DNA of 64,000 bases from Closterium sp. NIES-65 (GCA_948144175.1 CANXME010002285.1:244941-308940), one strand, 5' to 3'. Positions 1-9,839 are shown, counted from the stretch's first letter. The notes: a model not told the origin generated them from the sequence alone. Program-made: numbers and translations.

Positions 1-1209
1 CCTGAGCTGGAGACGAGCTACGCGGATCCAGTCGATCAGCGCCTCAGTGACATCATCCTTGCTGCGCAAGGGGAAGACTGTGGTGTAACGCGAGTAGTCG
101 TCAACCACCAACAGGAAGTAGCGCTCGTGACCTAGTCCACGGACGCGGGCAGGGCCCCACACGTCCATGTGAAGCGTCTGCAACGGAGCCTCTGTCGGAG
201 GGAACTGGGAGGAGTGAGGGGCAGCACGCTGGCGCCCCTCGACACAGGGGACACAGGTAGGGCCAGGGCCCTGAGGAAGAGGAGGGAGGGACCGGGGGAG
301 ACCAGACACAAGAAGACGGGAGGCCATGCCTCTGAGCCGAAGCAGAGAGGGGTGACCAAGGCGGTGGTGCCAGAGGAGGGTCTCGTGAGACAGACGATGA
401 GACGAACAGGGGGCAGACTCAGGACCAGACCTGGACGCTGCAGCAAACACCTGACCAGACGAAGGGACCCTACCAGACTCAGCAACAGGAGGAGAAGCAG
501 TGGTCAGTGTGTACAGGCTCGACCCTGGCTGACGTGTAAACGTAGCCAGGTGGCGACCTGTGCTAGCCTCTGTGCAGTGCGTCACCCGCTGACGAGCAGG
601 AGTGAACTCGTGGACACCCGCATCCTGTAGGTCAGCACCACTCACCAGGTTCGTAGAGAACGAGGGGAGGTAGAGACTAGATAGGTTGCCAGAGGGAGCC
701 GCCGGACACGGAAGGACTGTGGAGAAGCGAGACAGGACAGGACCCCCAGAGGGGTCAGCCAGGGACACCGCAACCGGCCGACTAAGCGGCGTGAGTGTGG
801 TGCGGTCCCGAAAGAAGGAGCGAGACGCCCCTGAGTCAAGGGTGAAGGTGTGGGAGGCCGAAGCCGACGCAGTACCTGAGAGCGCAGACTCACTAGTACC
901 TGAGAGTGCAGACTCACCAGTACCTGAGAGCACAGACGCACTGGCACCTAGAGCAGTAGCCTCACTAGCACCTAGAGCAGTAGTATCAATGCCCGGGCCG
1001 GGCGGGAAACACCGGTAACAGTCACCCTCATCACTAATAGTCACAGCATACATGGCAGCAAGGATAGCATCAAAGTCAAGATCAAAGATAGCTACACTAG
1101 CCCTAGACAGCTCTCCCCAGCGGGGGATCCCCGCGGCCTCCGGGAACTGCTGGCGCCAAGCGTCCGTCAGGCGGCCAAAGCAGCGCTGGGCGGTGTGGGT
1201 ACCCCCACA
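1..1209 (-). pseudogene. copia pol of C1: protease, pre-integrase zinc region, start of integrase
   Basis: Translated on the minus strand, the segment near 830-800 gives a protease motif LDSGAS within TFTLDSGASRSFF. It is followed by the pre-integrase motif LLWHHRLGHPS near 370 and the integrase start MDVWGPARV near 170, then VVDDYSRYTTVFPL at the window edge. The first integrase catalytic Asp (MDVWGP) is visible; the second Asp and the Glu lie beyond position 1. Upstream, the zinc-knuckle-like stretch after gag (about 1210-1090) is shifted in frame near 1100, so gag and pol are no longer one reading frame. C2 and C4 keep the same module, which makes the family call secure. Confidence 0.8.
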
Positions 1210-2391
1210 CTACTCTCCAGCGCGGTCGCCAGTGCGAAGGACGTAGGTGCAGGGACCAAAACCCCCACCACGCTGACGCTGCGTGTACCATTCACGGAGC
1301 TGCTGAGGGGTGGGGACGTCGCGAGAACGCTGCTGCTGCTGCTGCTGCTGGCGCTGACCACCCCCAGTGCTGCTCCGCTGCGAAGCGCCACTCCGACCAC
1401 CTCTACCACCGCCACCCCCGCCTCCGCCTCCACCGCCGCCACCTCCGCCACCTCCGCTCCCACCGCCACCGCCGCTGCCACCTCCGCCTCCACTGCCGCC
1501 ACTAGTACCCCCACCCCCGCCACCACCTCCACCGCCTCCCCCACTCCCCCCGCCGCCCCCACCTTCACGGCCACCGCCCCCGCTAGCTCCACCCGCGCCC
1601 TTGCCCCCCTTGCCCTTGCCAGGGCGGTGTCTCCCTCTAGGGGCAGACGCCGCACCGACCGACTCAAGTCCAACGAGGTCGGCCGCAGCGGTAGAGGCGA
1701 CAGAGGGCAACAGTGGGGAGGGAGAACACCCCTCAAAGATGGGGGTGCGAGGGTCACCACGAGAGGCCCCTACAGCGACTATACTTTTCTCGGCCGTCAG
1801 TAGGGACGTCTCGAGGAGGTCTACAGTGAGAGTGGTGGTACAGACTGAGAGAAAGTGGTCCCTAACTACACGAAGGGAGTCAGGGAGACGAGTGGCTATA
1901 AAGTAGAGAGTGATGTACATGTTGGGGGGGTTCTTGGCGCAGAAGTCAGCGGGAAGCGCAGCGCGGTAGTGGGTGTCACTAGTGCGGAGGTGCGTAATGA
2001 GGTTAGCGACTGTGGGAAAGGCAACAAGGTCAGGGAAGAGGTACGGTAGCATGAGACGGCTCAGTGCAGCAGTGGTAGGGGAGGAGTAGCGCGCAACTAC
2101 AGCGTCGTACAAGGTCTGAGCACTCTTGTACTGACTAAAGTGTGCACGCTCAGAGGTAGGGAGGTGGCGACGCACAGCAAGACGTGCAGCAGCATCGCGT
2201 GTGGCCCAGTTGGAGCGAACAGTGGGGTCAACATCAGCAGCAGGGGCAGGGACGGCGCCAGAGGTAAGGTCAAAGAGAGAAATGTCGTTTACCCTATCGC
2301 ACTGCAAGAACAGCTGCAGGTCGTCGACCTAGACCTCAAAGTCAATGGCACGACCCTCAGCGTCAAAAGCCAGGACACTAGGGGTAGCCAT
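1210..2391 (-). pseudogene. copia gag of C1 (capsid-like protein, Gly-rich tail)
   Basis: The start is taken as the ATG at 2391 (MATPSVLAF), because the copy at 20545 starts the same way (MANPSVLTF). A TAG at 2329-2331 interrupts it, and a 365-codon open stretch follows from 2307. The order is an N-terminal gag fold (ARYSSP, LITHLRTSDTHYRAALP, LPDSLRVVRDHFLS), a very Gly-rich linker of about 100 residues, then QQLREWYTQ and a Cys motif (GPCTYVLRTGDRAGE) before a TAG at 1210. The role in the family is particle assembly and RNA binding. The Gly-rich linker is simple-sequence DNA and prone to slippage. Confidence 0.8.
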
Positions 2392-2399
2392 GACAGCAG

Positions 2400-3262
2400 T
2401 CGATAGTCTCACCAGACAGGACGGGTCGGGCAGCTCAGCAGCACAGTAATACGGCAGCACTGCAGCTCGGCCGGCCCAGCAGCAACAGCAGCTCCGCGGG
2501 ACCAGCGGCTCGGCTCCTCAGGTAACTCGGGCGGCTCGGGCGGCGCAGGCGGCTCGGGCGGCTCGGGCGGCTCGGGCACTCAGCGGCGCAGGCGGCTCGG
2601 GCGGCTCGGCTCCTCAGCGGCGCAGGCGGCTCGGCTCCTCAGCGGCGCGCGCGGCTCGGCTCGTCAGCAGGACAGGGGTCCGGGCGGCGGGGTGCGGTCG
2701 GGTAGGCGGCGTGCGGCCGGGACGGCGACGCGCGGCCGGGTAGGCGACGTGGGGTCGAGACGGCGGCGTGCGGTCGGGCAGGTGGCTTGCGGCCGGGACG
2801 GCGACTTGCGGCCGGGACGGCGGCGTGCAGGGCCGGGACGGCGGCGTGCAAAGCCGCAGGTAAGGGCGGCCTAAAGCCGCAGGTAAGGGCGGCGACGGGC
2901 CGGGGTGGCGCGAGGCCGCAGGTAAGGGCGGCCTAACGCCGCAGGTGAGGGCGGCGACGGGCCGGGGTGGCGCGAGGCCGCTGGTAAGGGCGGCGCGACG
3001 TCGCGGGAAGGGCGGCGACGGGCCGGGGCGGCGCGACGTCGCGGGAAGGGCGGCGACGGGCTGGGGCGGCGCGACGTCGCGGGGAGGGCGGCGACGGGCC
3101 GGGAGAAGGGCGGCGCGCCGTAGCCGCTAAGGTGGCTCGACGCGACCTGAAGGGTGGCGCGACGAGCCGCTAGGCGCGACCCGATGGGTCGCTAAAAAAA
3201 AAGGGAGCGCGCGCCTCGGGGCGCGCTTCGGTGGGCCCAAGAAACAGTCCCCAGGAGGGGAC
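2400..3262 (-). repeat. GC-rich tandem-repeat leader of C1
   Basis: This stretch lies between the primer site and the gag start. It has diverged short repeats: GGCGGCTCGG units at 2520-2660, units around GGGACGGCGGCGTG at 2690-2850, and longer units with CCGCAGGTAAGGGCGGC and GACGTCGCGGGAAGGGCGGC at 2860-3110. The plus strand is G-rich, so the element's sense strand is C-rich. No conserved protein is read through it. Confidence 0.7.
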
Positions 3263-3264
3263 CT

Positions 3265-3276
3265 GCTCTGATTCCA
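3265..3276 (-). other. Primer binding site of C1
   Basis: On the minus strand the 12 bases next to the LTR read TGGAATCAGAGC. This differs by one base from TGGTATCAGAGC, the classical plant copia site complementary to the 3' end of initiator tRNA-Met. It directly abuts the LTR terminus at 3277. Confidence 0.8.
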
Positions 3277-3408
3277 TGTGAAGATAAGAACGAGAATGGA
3301 ATGACTATGAATGAAGTGAGTACATATGGGAAACCCTAATTGGGTTGTACCCCCTATGGGATACCCCACTATAGCCTACACAAATAAGTAAGCTATGATG
3401 TTCTGACA
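3277..3408 (-). repeat. 5' LTR of C1 (132 bp)
   Basis: On the plus strand it begins TGTGAAGATAAG and ends TTCTGACA, so it has TG...CA ends. It shares a core (AACCCTAATTGGGTTGTACC, then TACCCCACTA and TAGCCTACA) with the LTRs at 4523, 22303, 27153, 27346 and 40460. The primer site adjoins it on one side. Confidence 0.8.
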
Positions 3409-3430
3409 GGCAACGGCCTACATATGCATA

Positions 3431-3496
3431 CACCGGGAATCGAACCCGAGACCGCTCTGATACCATGTCAGAATCCCAACCACTAGACCATTGGGA
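3431..3496 (-). ncRNA. tRNA-like sequence with Pol III A and B boxes at an LTR/primer-site junction
   Basis: The minus strand shows three successive hairpins. TCCCAA...TTGGGA has the loop TGGTCTAGTGG, a perfect A box. TCTGA-CATGGTA-TCAGA resembles a 5-bp anticodon stem with a 7-base loop. A T-arm-like hairpin surrounds GGTTCGATTCC, a perfect B box. A-to-B spacing is about 33 bases, as in tRNA genes. No acceptor stem can be formed and position 33 of the 'anticodon' loop is A, so a functional tRNA is unlikely. The middle hairpin overlaps TGGTATCAGAGC, the primer site of element J. It may be a tRNA mimic, or extended complementarity to the primer tRNA. Confidence 0.4.
3454..3465 (-). other. Primer binding site of element J
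   Basis: On the minus strand TGGTATCAGAGC follows the LTR end directly. It matches exactly the initiator tRNA-Met complement used by plant copia elements. Confidence 0.75.
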
Positions 3497-3731
3497 TAAA
3501 AGGGCTTAATAGGTAGTTGAGAGTTTAGGACGGCCTAGGCTTAGTAGCCTAGGCCAAGGGGATCGAGTGAGTTGTGCCAAGGCAAGGTGTCGAGGAAGTT
3601 GGGAATGAGTGTGTTCACTATAGGTTTGCAAGAACATATAGCATGTGAACAAAGAAGGTGCACCACCTAACAAAGTTTATAATAACTACACTAACTACAG
3701 CTACAGGCAGTTACATATATATATTCTGACA
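3466..3731 (-). repeat. LTR of element J (266 bp), remainder lost
   Basis: The plus strand starts TGTCAGAAT and ends ATTCTGACA, a perfect 9-bp terminal inverted repeat with TG...CA ends. The adjoining primer site on the left shows it is a 5' LTR of a minus-strand element. The element's interior is replaced by C1 after only about 45 bases. The LTR separates the C1 insertion from the RT fragment at 3732. Confidence 0.7.
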
Positions 3732-4445
3732 TCTACGTCAACAGCCTTCTTGCCGCTAGCATCAGAGCCGTGATGCTAAAGGACTTGCGCGAGCTGCTAT
3801 AGAGAGCCTTTGTGCTGTGCGAGATCAGCCCGATAGGAAGCACTTGGGGCTGGAGATTGAGCACGACCGACCAGCACGGAAGCTGTCGCTCTACCAGCAG
3901 TCCTACGTCAACAAGGTGGTGCTTCATGGACGATGAGCAGTCTGGTCGCCGTCCGAAGACACCTGTTTCTGTCAACGCCTACGCCGAGCTGACGTTCGAC
4001 GACAAAAACTTATAGGCGCTTGATGAAGAGGAGTTCCATCAGAAAGTCGGCTCGCTGTTGTTCACCGCCGCCACGGCTCGGCCGGACATCGCATTTGCGT
4101 GCACCAAGTTGGGGTCCCGCTTGACAATGCTGGGCGACCACCATTGCCGCGAGGTCAACCGCTGCCTCGCCTACTGAGCTGATATGCGCGACGTCGCCCT
4201 CGAGTTCGGAGGCGGGTCGACGACTCCATATCTTGTCGCCTACGCGGATGTCATGACGTTGTCGACCAACAGACGTGCATGAGCACGACCGGCTACATCT
4301 TCGACTTCGGCTGCGCAAGTGTTTTATGGACGAGCCAGCAAATCAAGTGCATGATGCTGTCCTCCACCGGGTCTGGGTATATTACTGCGACTGAAGCTTG
4401 CTAGGAGCCTCGCCGAAGTTCCAGCTCCTCAACACGGGAACGCCG
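3732..4445 (+). pseudogene. B-family copia RT/RNase H fragment (A2)
   Basis: Plus-strand translation in shifting frames aligns with element B. YVNSLLAAS corresponds to YVDDLLAAS, so the second catalytic Asp is lost. KTPVSVNAYAELTFDD, then GSLLFTAATARPDIAFACTK, then LEFGGGST and a damaged RNase H stretch (STGYIF, SSTGSGYI) follow. There are at least three stops and several frameshifts. It lies between the J LTR and the C2 3' LTR and is a dead remnant. Confidence 0.7.
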
Positions 4446-4522
4446 TACTGTCCTATCCTTGTATATTTCTCACTACTCGGTTGTTTGAAACACCATATCT
4501 TCCTATCGGATGATGCGAACGG

Positions 4523-4652
4523 TGAGAAAACTGAAACGAGAATGGTTCAACTATGAAAGAGTTGAGTACAAGTACTAACCCTAATTGGGTTGTACCCCAT
4601 ATGGGCTACCCCACTACAGCCTACACAAATGTATAAGCTATATGTTCTTACA
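4523..4652 (-). repeat. 3' LTR of C2 (130 bp)
   Basis: Plus strand TGAGAAAACTGAAACG to TGTTCTTACA. It is colinear with the C1 LTR, including the AACCCTAATTGGGTTGTACC core and the CCCCATATGGG palindrome. A polypurine tract abuts its right edge, so it is the 3' LTR of a minus-strand element. Confidence 0.75.
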
Positions 4653-4665
4653 CACCCCCATAGGC
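4653..4665 (-). other. Polypurine tract of C2
   Basis: On the minus strand GCCTATGGGGGTG directly precedes the LTR start TGTAAGAACA. The same tract precedes the C4 3' LTR at 27470. It is the expected plus-strand primer for reverse transcription. Confidence 0.6.
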
Positions 4666-5073
4666 AAAGTGGGGGAGAACAAGGGGTCACAAGACCAGTC
4701 AAGCAAAGCAAAGCAAAGCAAGCCCAGGGTGGATCACAAAGTCACCACACATTCCGAGCGCAAGGTCAAGGGCCACAAGGCCAGTTCACATGCAGGATTA
4801 CATATATATATAAGGCTAGACAAGCAAGAGCAGGTATATATATATGTAACAGTACACACAAGGTCAAGGGGTGAGCAAGTGAGGCAAGACAGGGACAAGA
4901 CCCAGTTGAGTGCAGAAGCGCTGATGATCACAAGGCGGAAGTGCCTTGGTGAAAACATCAGCAGTGTTGGCCTCAGAGGCCACGTACACAAGCCGCAACT
5001 GACCACGCTGCTGTAGCTCACGAGCAAGGAAGTAGCGGAGAGCAATGCGCTTTGTTCTGTGCTCCAGTCTCTG

Positions 5074-5850
5074 CTATCGACACAAGGCCAGCATGGCCTT
5101 GTTGTCTACGTACAGGACTGGAGGAGAACGAGGCGGCTCTCCAAGGTCGGTCAGCAGGTAGGTGAGCCAGCAAAGCTCCTGTGCAGCCATGGCCCCGGCG
5201 TAGATCTCAGCCTCACAACTGGAGCCGAGAACAGAAGACGAGCGAGTAGCCCGCCACGAAACAGAGCCGGAACCAAGGCTGAAGGTGTAACCCTGGGAAG
5301 ACCGCTGCGTAGTCTGGTCGTCAGCGCAAGAAGCGTCTGCGTGCCCAGTGAGGACCACTGGACTCCGCCCTCCAAGCACTAGCCCCATGCCCGACGTACT
5401 GCACAAGTAGCGCAACACCCTCTTTGCTGCAGCCATGTGCTCCGATCTGTGTCTCCCAGGAGCAACATAGCGTGCGAAAAAGCTAAGAGGGTATGCAAGG
5501 TCAGGTCGAGTGCAGGTCATCAGGTACATGAGGCAGCCAACAAGCTCTGGACACGGGCCACTCGACTCTACGGGCTCATCCGAAGGTAGAGCTGAGAGCG
5601 AGTGGCGAGTAGGCAGAGGAGTGGCCTGAGGCGAGGAGTACGTGAAGCCGAAGCGCTGAAGGACCTGCTGCACCATGTGTGACTGAGTCAGGGTAATGGT
5701 GCGGCGTGCTCTGTCCCGGGTGATCTGCAAGCCAAGGTAGCTGCACAGTTCACCCAGGTCAGTGCACGTGTGTCTCTTCTGCGGCTCAGACTTCACGTAG
5801 GCGAGTCCAGCAGTGTCAGCTGTGGCAAAGACCAAGTCGTCGACGTACAC
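5074..5850 (-). pseudogene. copia RT C-terminal part and RNase H of C2
   Basis: The 258-codon open stretch starts at the RT active-site motif YVDDLVFATAD. It continues through CTDLGELCSYLGLQITRDRA and VGCLMYLMTCTRPDLAYPL, then the RNase H domain (TGHADAS, SSCEAEIYAG, LYVDNKAM). All three RNase H acidic residues are visible. It ends at a TAG at 5074; the sister frame in C4 continues at this place to LEHRTKHIALRYFLAREL. The remaining C-terminus is readable on the minus strand down to about 4870. Upstream RT sequence lies in the same frame up to 6291, but a TAG at 5962 separates the two. Confidence 0.85.
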
Positions 5851-5961
5851 GAGGATGTAGAACGGCGGCAGAGAGGTGTCGGTGCGCAGAAACAGCGACG
5901 GGTCGGCAGTAGAAGGAGCAAACCGAAGAGCCGCAAGCGTAGTCCTCAGTGTGTCGTGCCA

Positions 5962-6389
5962 CTAACGTGGCGCCTGGCGGAGACCGTAGACTGGACGCCG
6001 GAGACTCCACTGGGTACCAGGAGGGAAAGACCAAGTGAAGCCAGGTGGGCGGCGCAGCCAGATCTCCTCATGCAGGCTGCCCTGCAAGAAAGCAGTGCTG
6101 AAGTCGAGAGAGTGCAGCTCGTAGTCACGGTGAGCAGCAACGTGCAGCAGTACCCGAAGAGTGGTCATCTTTGGGGTGGGGGAGAAGGTCTGAAAGTAGT
6201 CAACTCCTGCCGCTGACTGAAGCCACGAGCCACGTAACGCGCCTTGAAGACAGGCGGAGAACCCGGCGGCCGCTTCACCCTGAAAATCCACATGCCACTG
6301 ACAATGTTCGCCCCAGGAGGGGGGACAGCGTCAACGTAGGTGCCTGTGGACTTCCAGGAAGCCATCTCTGCATCCATAGCTGCCTGCCA
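5962..6389 (-). pseudogene. copia RT N-terminal part of C2, frameshifted
   Basis: Minus strand, two overlapping frames. MASWKSTGTYVDAVPPPG...VARGFSQRQ reads from 6377. The frame then shifts near 6215, and DYFQTFSPTPKMTTLRVLLH...LDFSTAFLQGSLHEEIW...VYGLRQAPR continues to a TAG at 5962. The first catalytic Asp of RVT_2 (LDFSTAFLQ) is present. C4 has no lesion at these three points, which shows they are recent breaks in C2. Confidence 0.8.
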
Positions 6390-8447
6390 CTAAGAGGAGT
6401 AGGGACCCTCTATCGCCTCCGCGTAAGAGCGCGGAGTCGGGATGTCAAGTGAATCCGGGTCTCCCTCAGGGGTAAGCAGTACCGACACGAGATGAGGTGA
6501 AGCGGCTGCCAGACACTGGAACTCCTCCTGCCTGTCCTCAAGGACGTCCGTGCCAAGGGCACACTCACCCCCGACGGACGGAGGACAGACAGACTCAGAC
6601 TCAGCGACAAGACTAGCAGCGTAGTCTAGGGGACAGCGAGAAGCAAAGTCGACGAGCTCAGCAACTAGGACATACGCAGCAGTGGACTCGAAAGAAGGGT
6701 CAGTGACGACAGTAGCCAGGAGACGCGTGACAGTAGGACTGGCAGCACGAAGAGAGTCCGACTCCGGGTCGGCAAGAGCAGGAAGAGAGGACTCGGGAGG
6801 AGAAGGCAAAGGGGCACGCAGAGGAACAGTGGACGGACGCAGAGACATCCTGTGCGCGCCAGGGACAGGAGGAGGACGCGGACGCGAACCACGACCACTA
6901 GCGCGAGCAGCATGGACAGGCGATGTAGGGCGAGACGCAGGCTCACGACGCTCAGCAAGACCTCTAGTAGGACCAGTGTAGTGAGAAGGAGTAGGCAAAG
7001 GGGAGGTAGGCTGCAGCTGTAACTGTGACGGGACAGGCTGTGGACACTCTAAAGCTGGAGGAGGACCCGTAGAAGGTGGAAGACCAAGAACCTGCTGCAG
7101 GAGTGGAACAAAGTACGGTCGAGGCCGCGTGGCGACGCCAGAAAGAGCAGGGACAGCACCAGCATCTCCTGCAGGAGCACCTGGAGAACCTCCAGGCGGA
7201 GCACCTCCAGGCTTAGCAGCCCCAGGCCCAGCACCCCCAGGCAAAGCACCCCCAGGCGTAGCACCCCCAGGCCCAGCACCCTTTGGCTCAGCACCCCCAG
7301 GCTCAGCACCCCCAGGCGTAGCACCCCCAGGCTCAGCAACCCCAGGCTCAGCACCCCTAGGCTCAGCACCCCCAGTAGCCGAAGAACCTAAAGCACCAGC
7401 AGCACGGCTCCAGCGCCGGGCAAACCACTTGCGCAGCTCCTGTGGAGAGAGTGGCTCCCGGCGAGACGAAGCACCCGGAGAACCTCCAGGCGGAGCACCT
7501 CTAGGCTCAGCACCCCCAGGCCCAGCACCCCCAGGCTCAGCACCCCCAGGCTCAGCACCCCCAGGCTCAGCACCCTCAGCAGCACCAGAGTCACCAGTGA
7601 CCTCGACAGGCTCGACTGCGTCTACCTGGGACACACCTGAAGGGGCAGGACCCTGAGGGGGGAGGGGGTCTACCTGGGGGGGACCTGGTACAAGGAAGAG
7701 CGGGGGCGGGGGGAGGGACGGAGTGCGGTAGGGGAAGAGGCGGTAGTAGGGTACCGACTCGTCAAACGTGACGTCCTCGGAGGACAGAACACGGCGAGAG
7801 GTGGGGTGGTAGAACTGCCACCCAGGCGCGTCAGGGGGGAACCCCAGGAAGACGCAAGGAGCAGCACGAGGGGACAGCTTGTTCGCAGACAAGTCGCGGA
7901 CAAATGCCCGAGATCCCCAGACTCGGAACGCCGACGCATCGCCAACCTTCCCCGTCCACAGCAAGGCTGGGGAGGTCTCCGGCCTGGAGACCATGGGGTG
8001 AAGGTTGATCTGATGTGCCGCGTACCTCACCGCAAACGGCCATAGAACATGGGGGGTAGCTGCATGCATCATAGACGTACGAGCGACGTCCATGACCATG
8101 CCAATGCGGCGCTCAGCAATCCCATTTTGCTGCGGAGAGCCCGGAAGCGTGAAGGTCTGACGGATGCCCCGTGCACGACAATAGGCTCTCAGAAGGCCAG
8201 AGGAAAACTCTCCGCCTCTGTCTGAGTGCAGACGCAGAACAGGAAAGTCCGAGCCAAAGCTCTGCCTGAGCTGGAGACGAGCTGCGCGGATCCAGTCGAT
8301 CAGCACCTCAGTGACATCACCCTTGCTGCACAAGGGGAAGACTGCGGTGTAACGCGAGTAGTCGTCAACAACGAGCAGGAAGTAGCGCTCGTGACCCTGT
8401 CCACGGACACGGGCTGGGCCCCACACGTCCATGTGAAGCGTCTGCAA
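6390..8447 (-). pseudogene. copia integrase core plus GGAEP-repeat spacer of C2
   Basis: 685 codons. The order is the integrase catalytic core (MDVWGP, LHSDRGGEF, QQNGIAERR: D, D and E all present), integrase C-terminal region (WGSRAFVRDLSANKLSPRA, VFLGFPPDAPGW, RRVLSSEDVTFDES), then a spacer of about 250 residues with pentapeptide repeats of the type GGAEP. A conserved SPQELRKWFARRWSRAAGA segment splits the repeats. A Pro/Ser-rich link and the RT lead-in (TPRSYAEAIEGPYSS) follow. The stretch ends in TAG at 6390, where C4 has CAG. Its true N-terminus is upstream: the frame continues to 8535, where another TAG sits. Confidence 0.85.
7140..7590 (-). repeat. 15-bp tandem repeats encoding GGAEP in C2 pol
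   Basis: On the plus strand the unit is close to GCACCCCCAGGCTCA, in two blocks (about 7190-7380 and 7470-7590). The period of 15 keeps the frame open. The same unit occurs in C4 near 36760-36990, with a different copy number and an extra Ala/Gly-rich block. Confidence 0.85.
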
Positions 8448-8534
8448 CGGGGCCTTTGTCGGAGGAAACTCGGAGGAGCGAGGGGCAGCACGCTGGCGCC
8501 CCTCGACACAGGGGACACAGGTAGGGCCAGGGCC

Positions 8535-9815
8535 CTAAGGAAGGGGAGGGAGGGACCGGGGGAGACCAGAAACAAGAAGACGAGAGGCCATGCCTCTGAG
8601 CCGAAGCAAAGAGGGGTGACCAAGGCGGTGGTGCCAGAGGAGAGTCTCGTGAGACAGGAGACGACACGAACAGGGGGCAGACTCAGGACCAGACCTGGAC
8701 GCTGCAGCAAACACCTGACCCGACGCAGCTACCCTACCAGACTCAGCAACTGGAGGAGACGCAGTGGTCAGTGTGTACAGGCTCGACCCCGGCCGACGAG
8801 TAAACGTGGCCAGGTGTCGGCCTGTCCGAGCGTCTGTGCAGTGGGTCACCCGCTGACTCGCAGGAGTGAACTGGTGAACCCCCGCATCCTGCAGGTCAGC
8901 ACCACTCACCAAGTTCGTAGAGAACGAGGGGAGGTAAAGACCAGACAAGGTGCCAGAGGGGGCCGCCGGACACGGGAGGACAGTGGAGAAGTGAGCAAGG
9001 ACAGGGCCCCTAGAGGGGTCTGCCAGAGAGACTGCAACTGGCCGACCAAGCGGCGTGAGTGTGGTGCGGTCTCGAAAGAAGGAGCGGGAAGCCCCCGAGT
9101 CAAGGGTGAAGGTGTGAGAGGCTGGAGCCGACGCGGTACCTGAGAGAGCAGACTCACCCGCACCTGAGGAAGCAGACTCATTAGCACCTAGAGCAGCAGT
9201 CGCACCTGTACCTGGAGCAGGAGACACACTAGCACCCAGAGCAGCAGCCGCACCAGCAGCTAGAGCAGCAGGCTCTATACCCGGGTCAGGCGGTACGCAC
9301 AGGTGACCGGCACGGTCAGGACTAGTAGGCAATGCATACATGGCAGTGAGAATAGCATCATAGTCAAGAGCAAATATATCTACCCTCTGCCTAAGCAACT
9401 CCACCCTGTCGGGGAACTCAGCCTCGTCGCCAAACTCGGTACGCCAGGCGTCGCTCAGACGGGCGCAGCAGCGGGACGGTGTGTGACTAGGCGTCCCACA
9501 AGGCTGACCAGTCCGAGCACCAGTGCGAATCACGTAAGAGCAGCAAACAGAACTGAGAGACCCTCTACTCTGAGCGTACCACTCACGAAGCTGCTGGGGC
9601 GTGAGAGACGCGCGTGGGCGTCGCTGGAGCTGCATCTGGCCGCCGCCAGTACTAGTAGCAGTAGTAGCGGCGCCACCCCTACAACCCCAACCAGTGTACC
9701 ACTCACGCAGCTGCTGGGGCGTTAGGGACTCACGCTGACGTCGCTGGGGCTGCATCCGGCTCCGCAAGTAGAAGCAGGAGCAGGAGTAGCAGCAGTAAGG
9801 CAGGCAGCCAAGCAA
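8535..9815 (-). pseudogene. copia gag C-terminal zinc region, protease and pre-integrase domain of C2
   Basis: 426 codons in the same frame as the integrase stretch below, separated only by TAG at 8535-8537 (CAG in C1). Two copies of LTPQQLREWY are followed by a Cys-rich knuckle-like segment (CSYVIRTGARTGQPCG, then H and C), ELLRQRVDIFALDYDAILTAM, and an Ala/Gly repeat tract. The aspartic protease LDSGASRSFF (about residue 240) and the zinc-type pre-integrase motif LLWHHRLGHPSLLRLRGM (about residue 395) follow. The N-terminal gag fold seen in C1 is absent; the frame begins directly beyond the leader array. The first 25 residues are Cys-rich and probably not native. Confidence 0.8.
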
Positions 9816-9839
9816 GCGGCAGGCAGCGCGCTAGTAAGG

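Larger units (their letters stand above)
1..3408 (-). mobile_element. Ty1/copia element C1, 5' part, truncated by window edge
   Basis: Reading on the minus strand: 132-bp LTR (3277-3408), initiator-Met-type primer site, a GC-rich tandem leader (about 2400-3262), gag (2391 down to 1210), then protease and the start of integrase running off position 1. Order and motifs are those of Ty1/copia. The sister copies C2 and C4 in this window have the same pol sequence. The right flank after the LTR is GGCAA; the other flank lies outside the window, so no target duplication can be checked. Several in-frame stops and frameshifts mean it is not autonomous. Confidence 0.85.

Noticed and set aside
1195-1906. 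Plus-strand Thr/Ala/Pro-rich frames opposite the Gly-rich part of gag
   Set aside because: They are antisense shadows of the minus-strand Gly-rich linker.
3420-3500. A functional tRNA gene
   Set aside because: D-, anticodon- and T-arm-like hairpins exist, but no acceptor stem pairs, the base before the anticodon is not T, and the stretch coincides with an LTR end and primer site.
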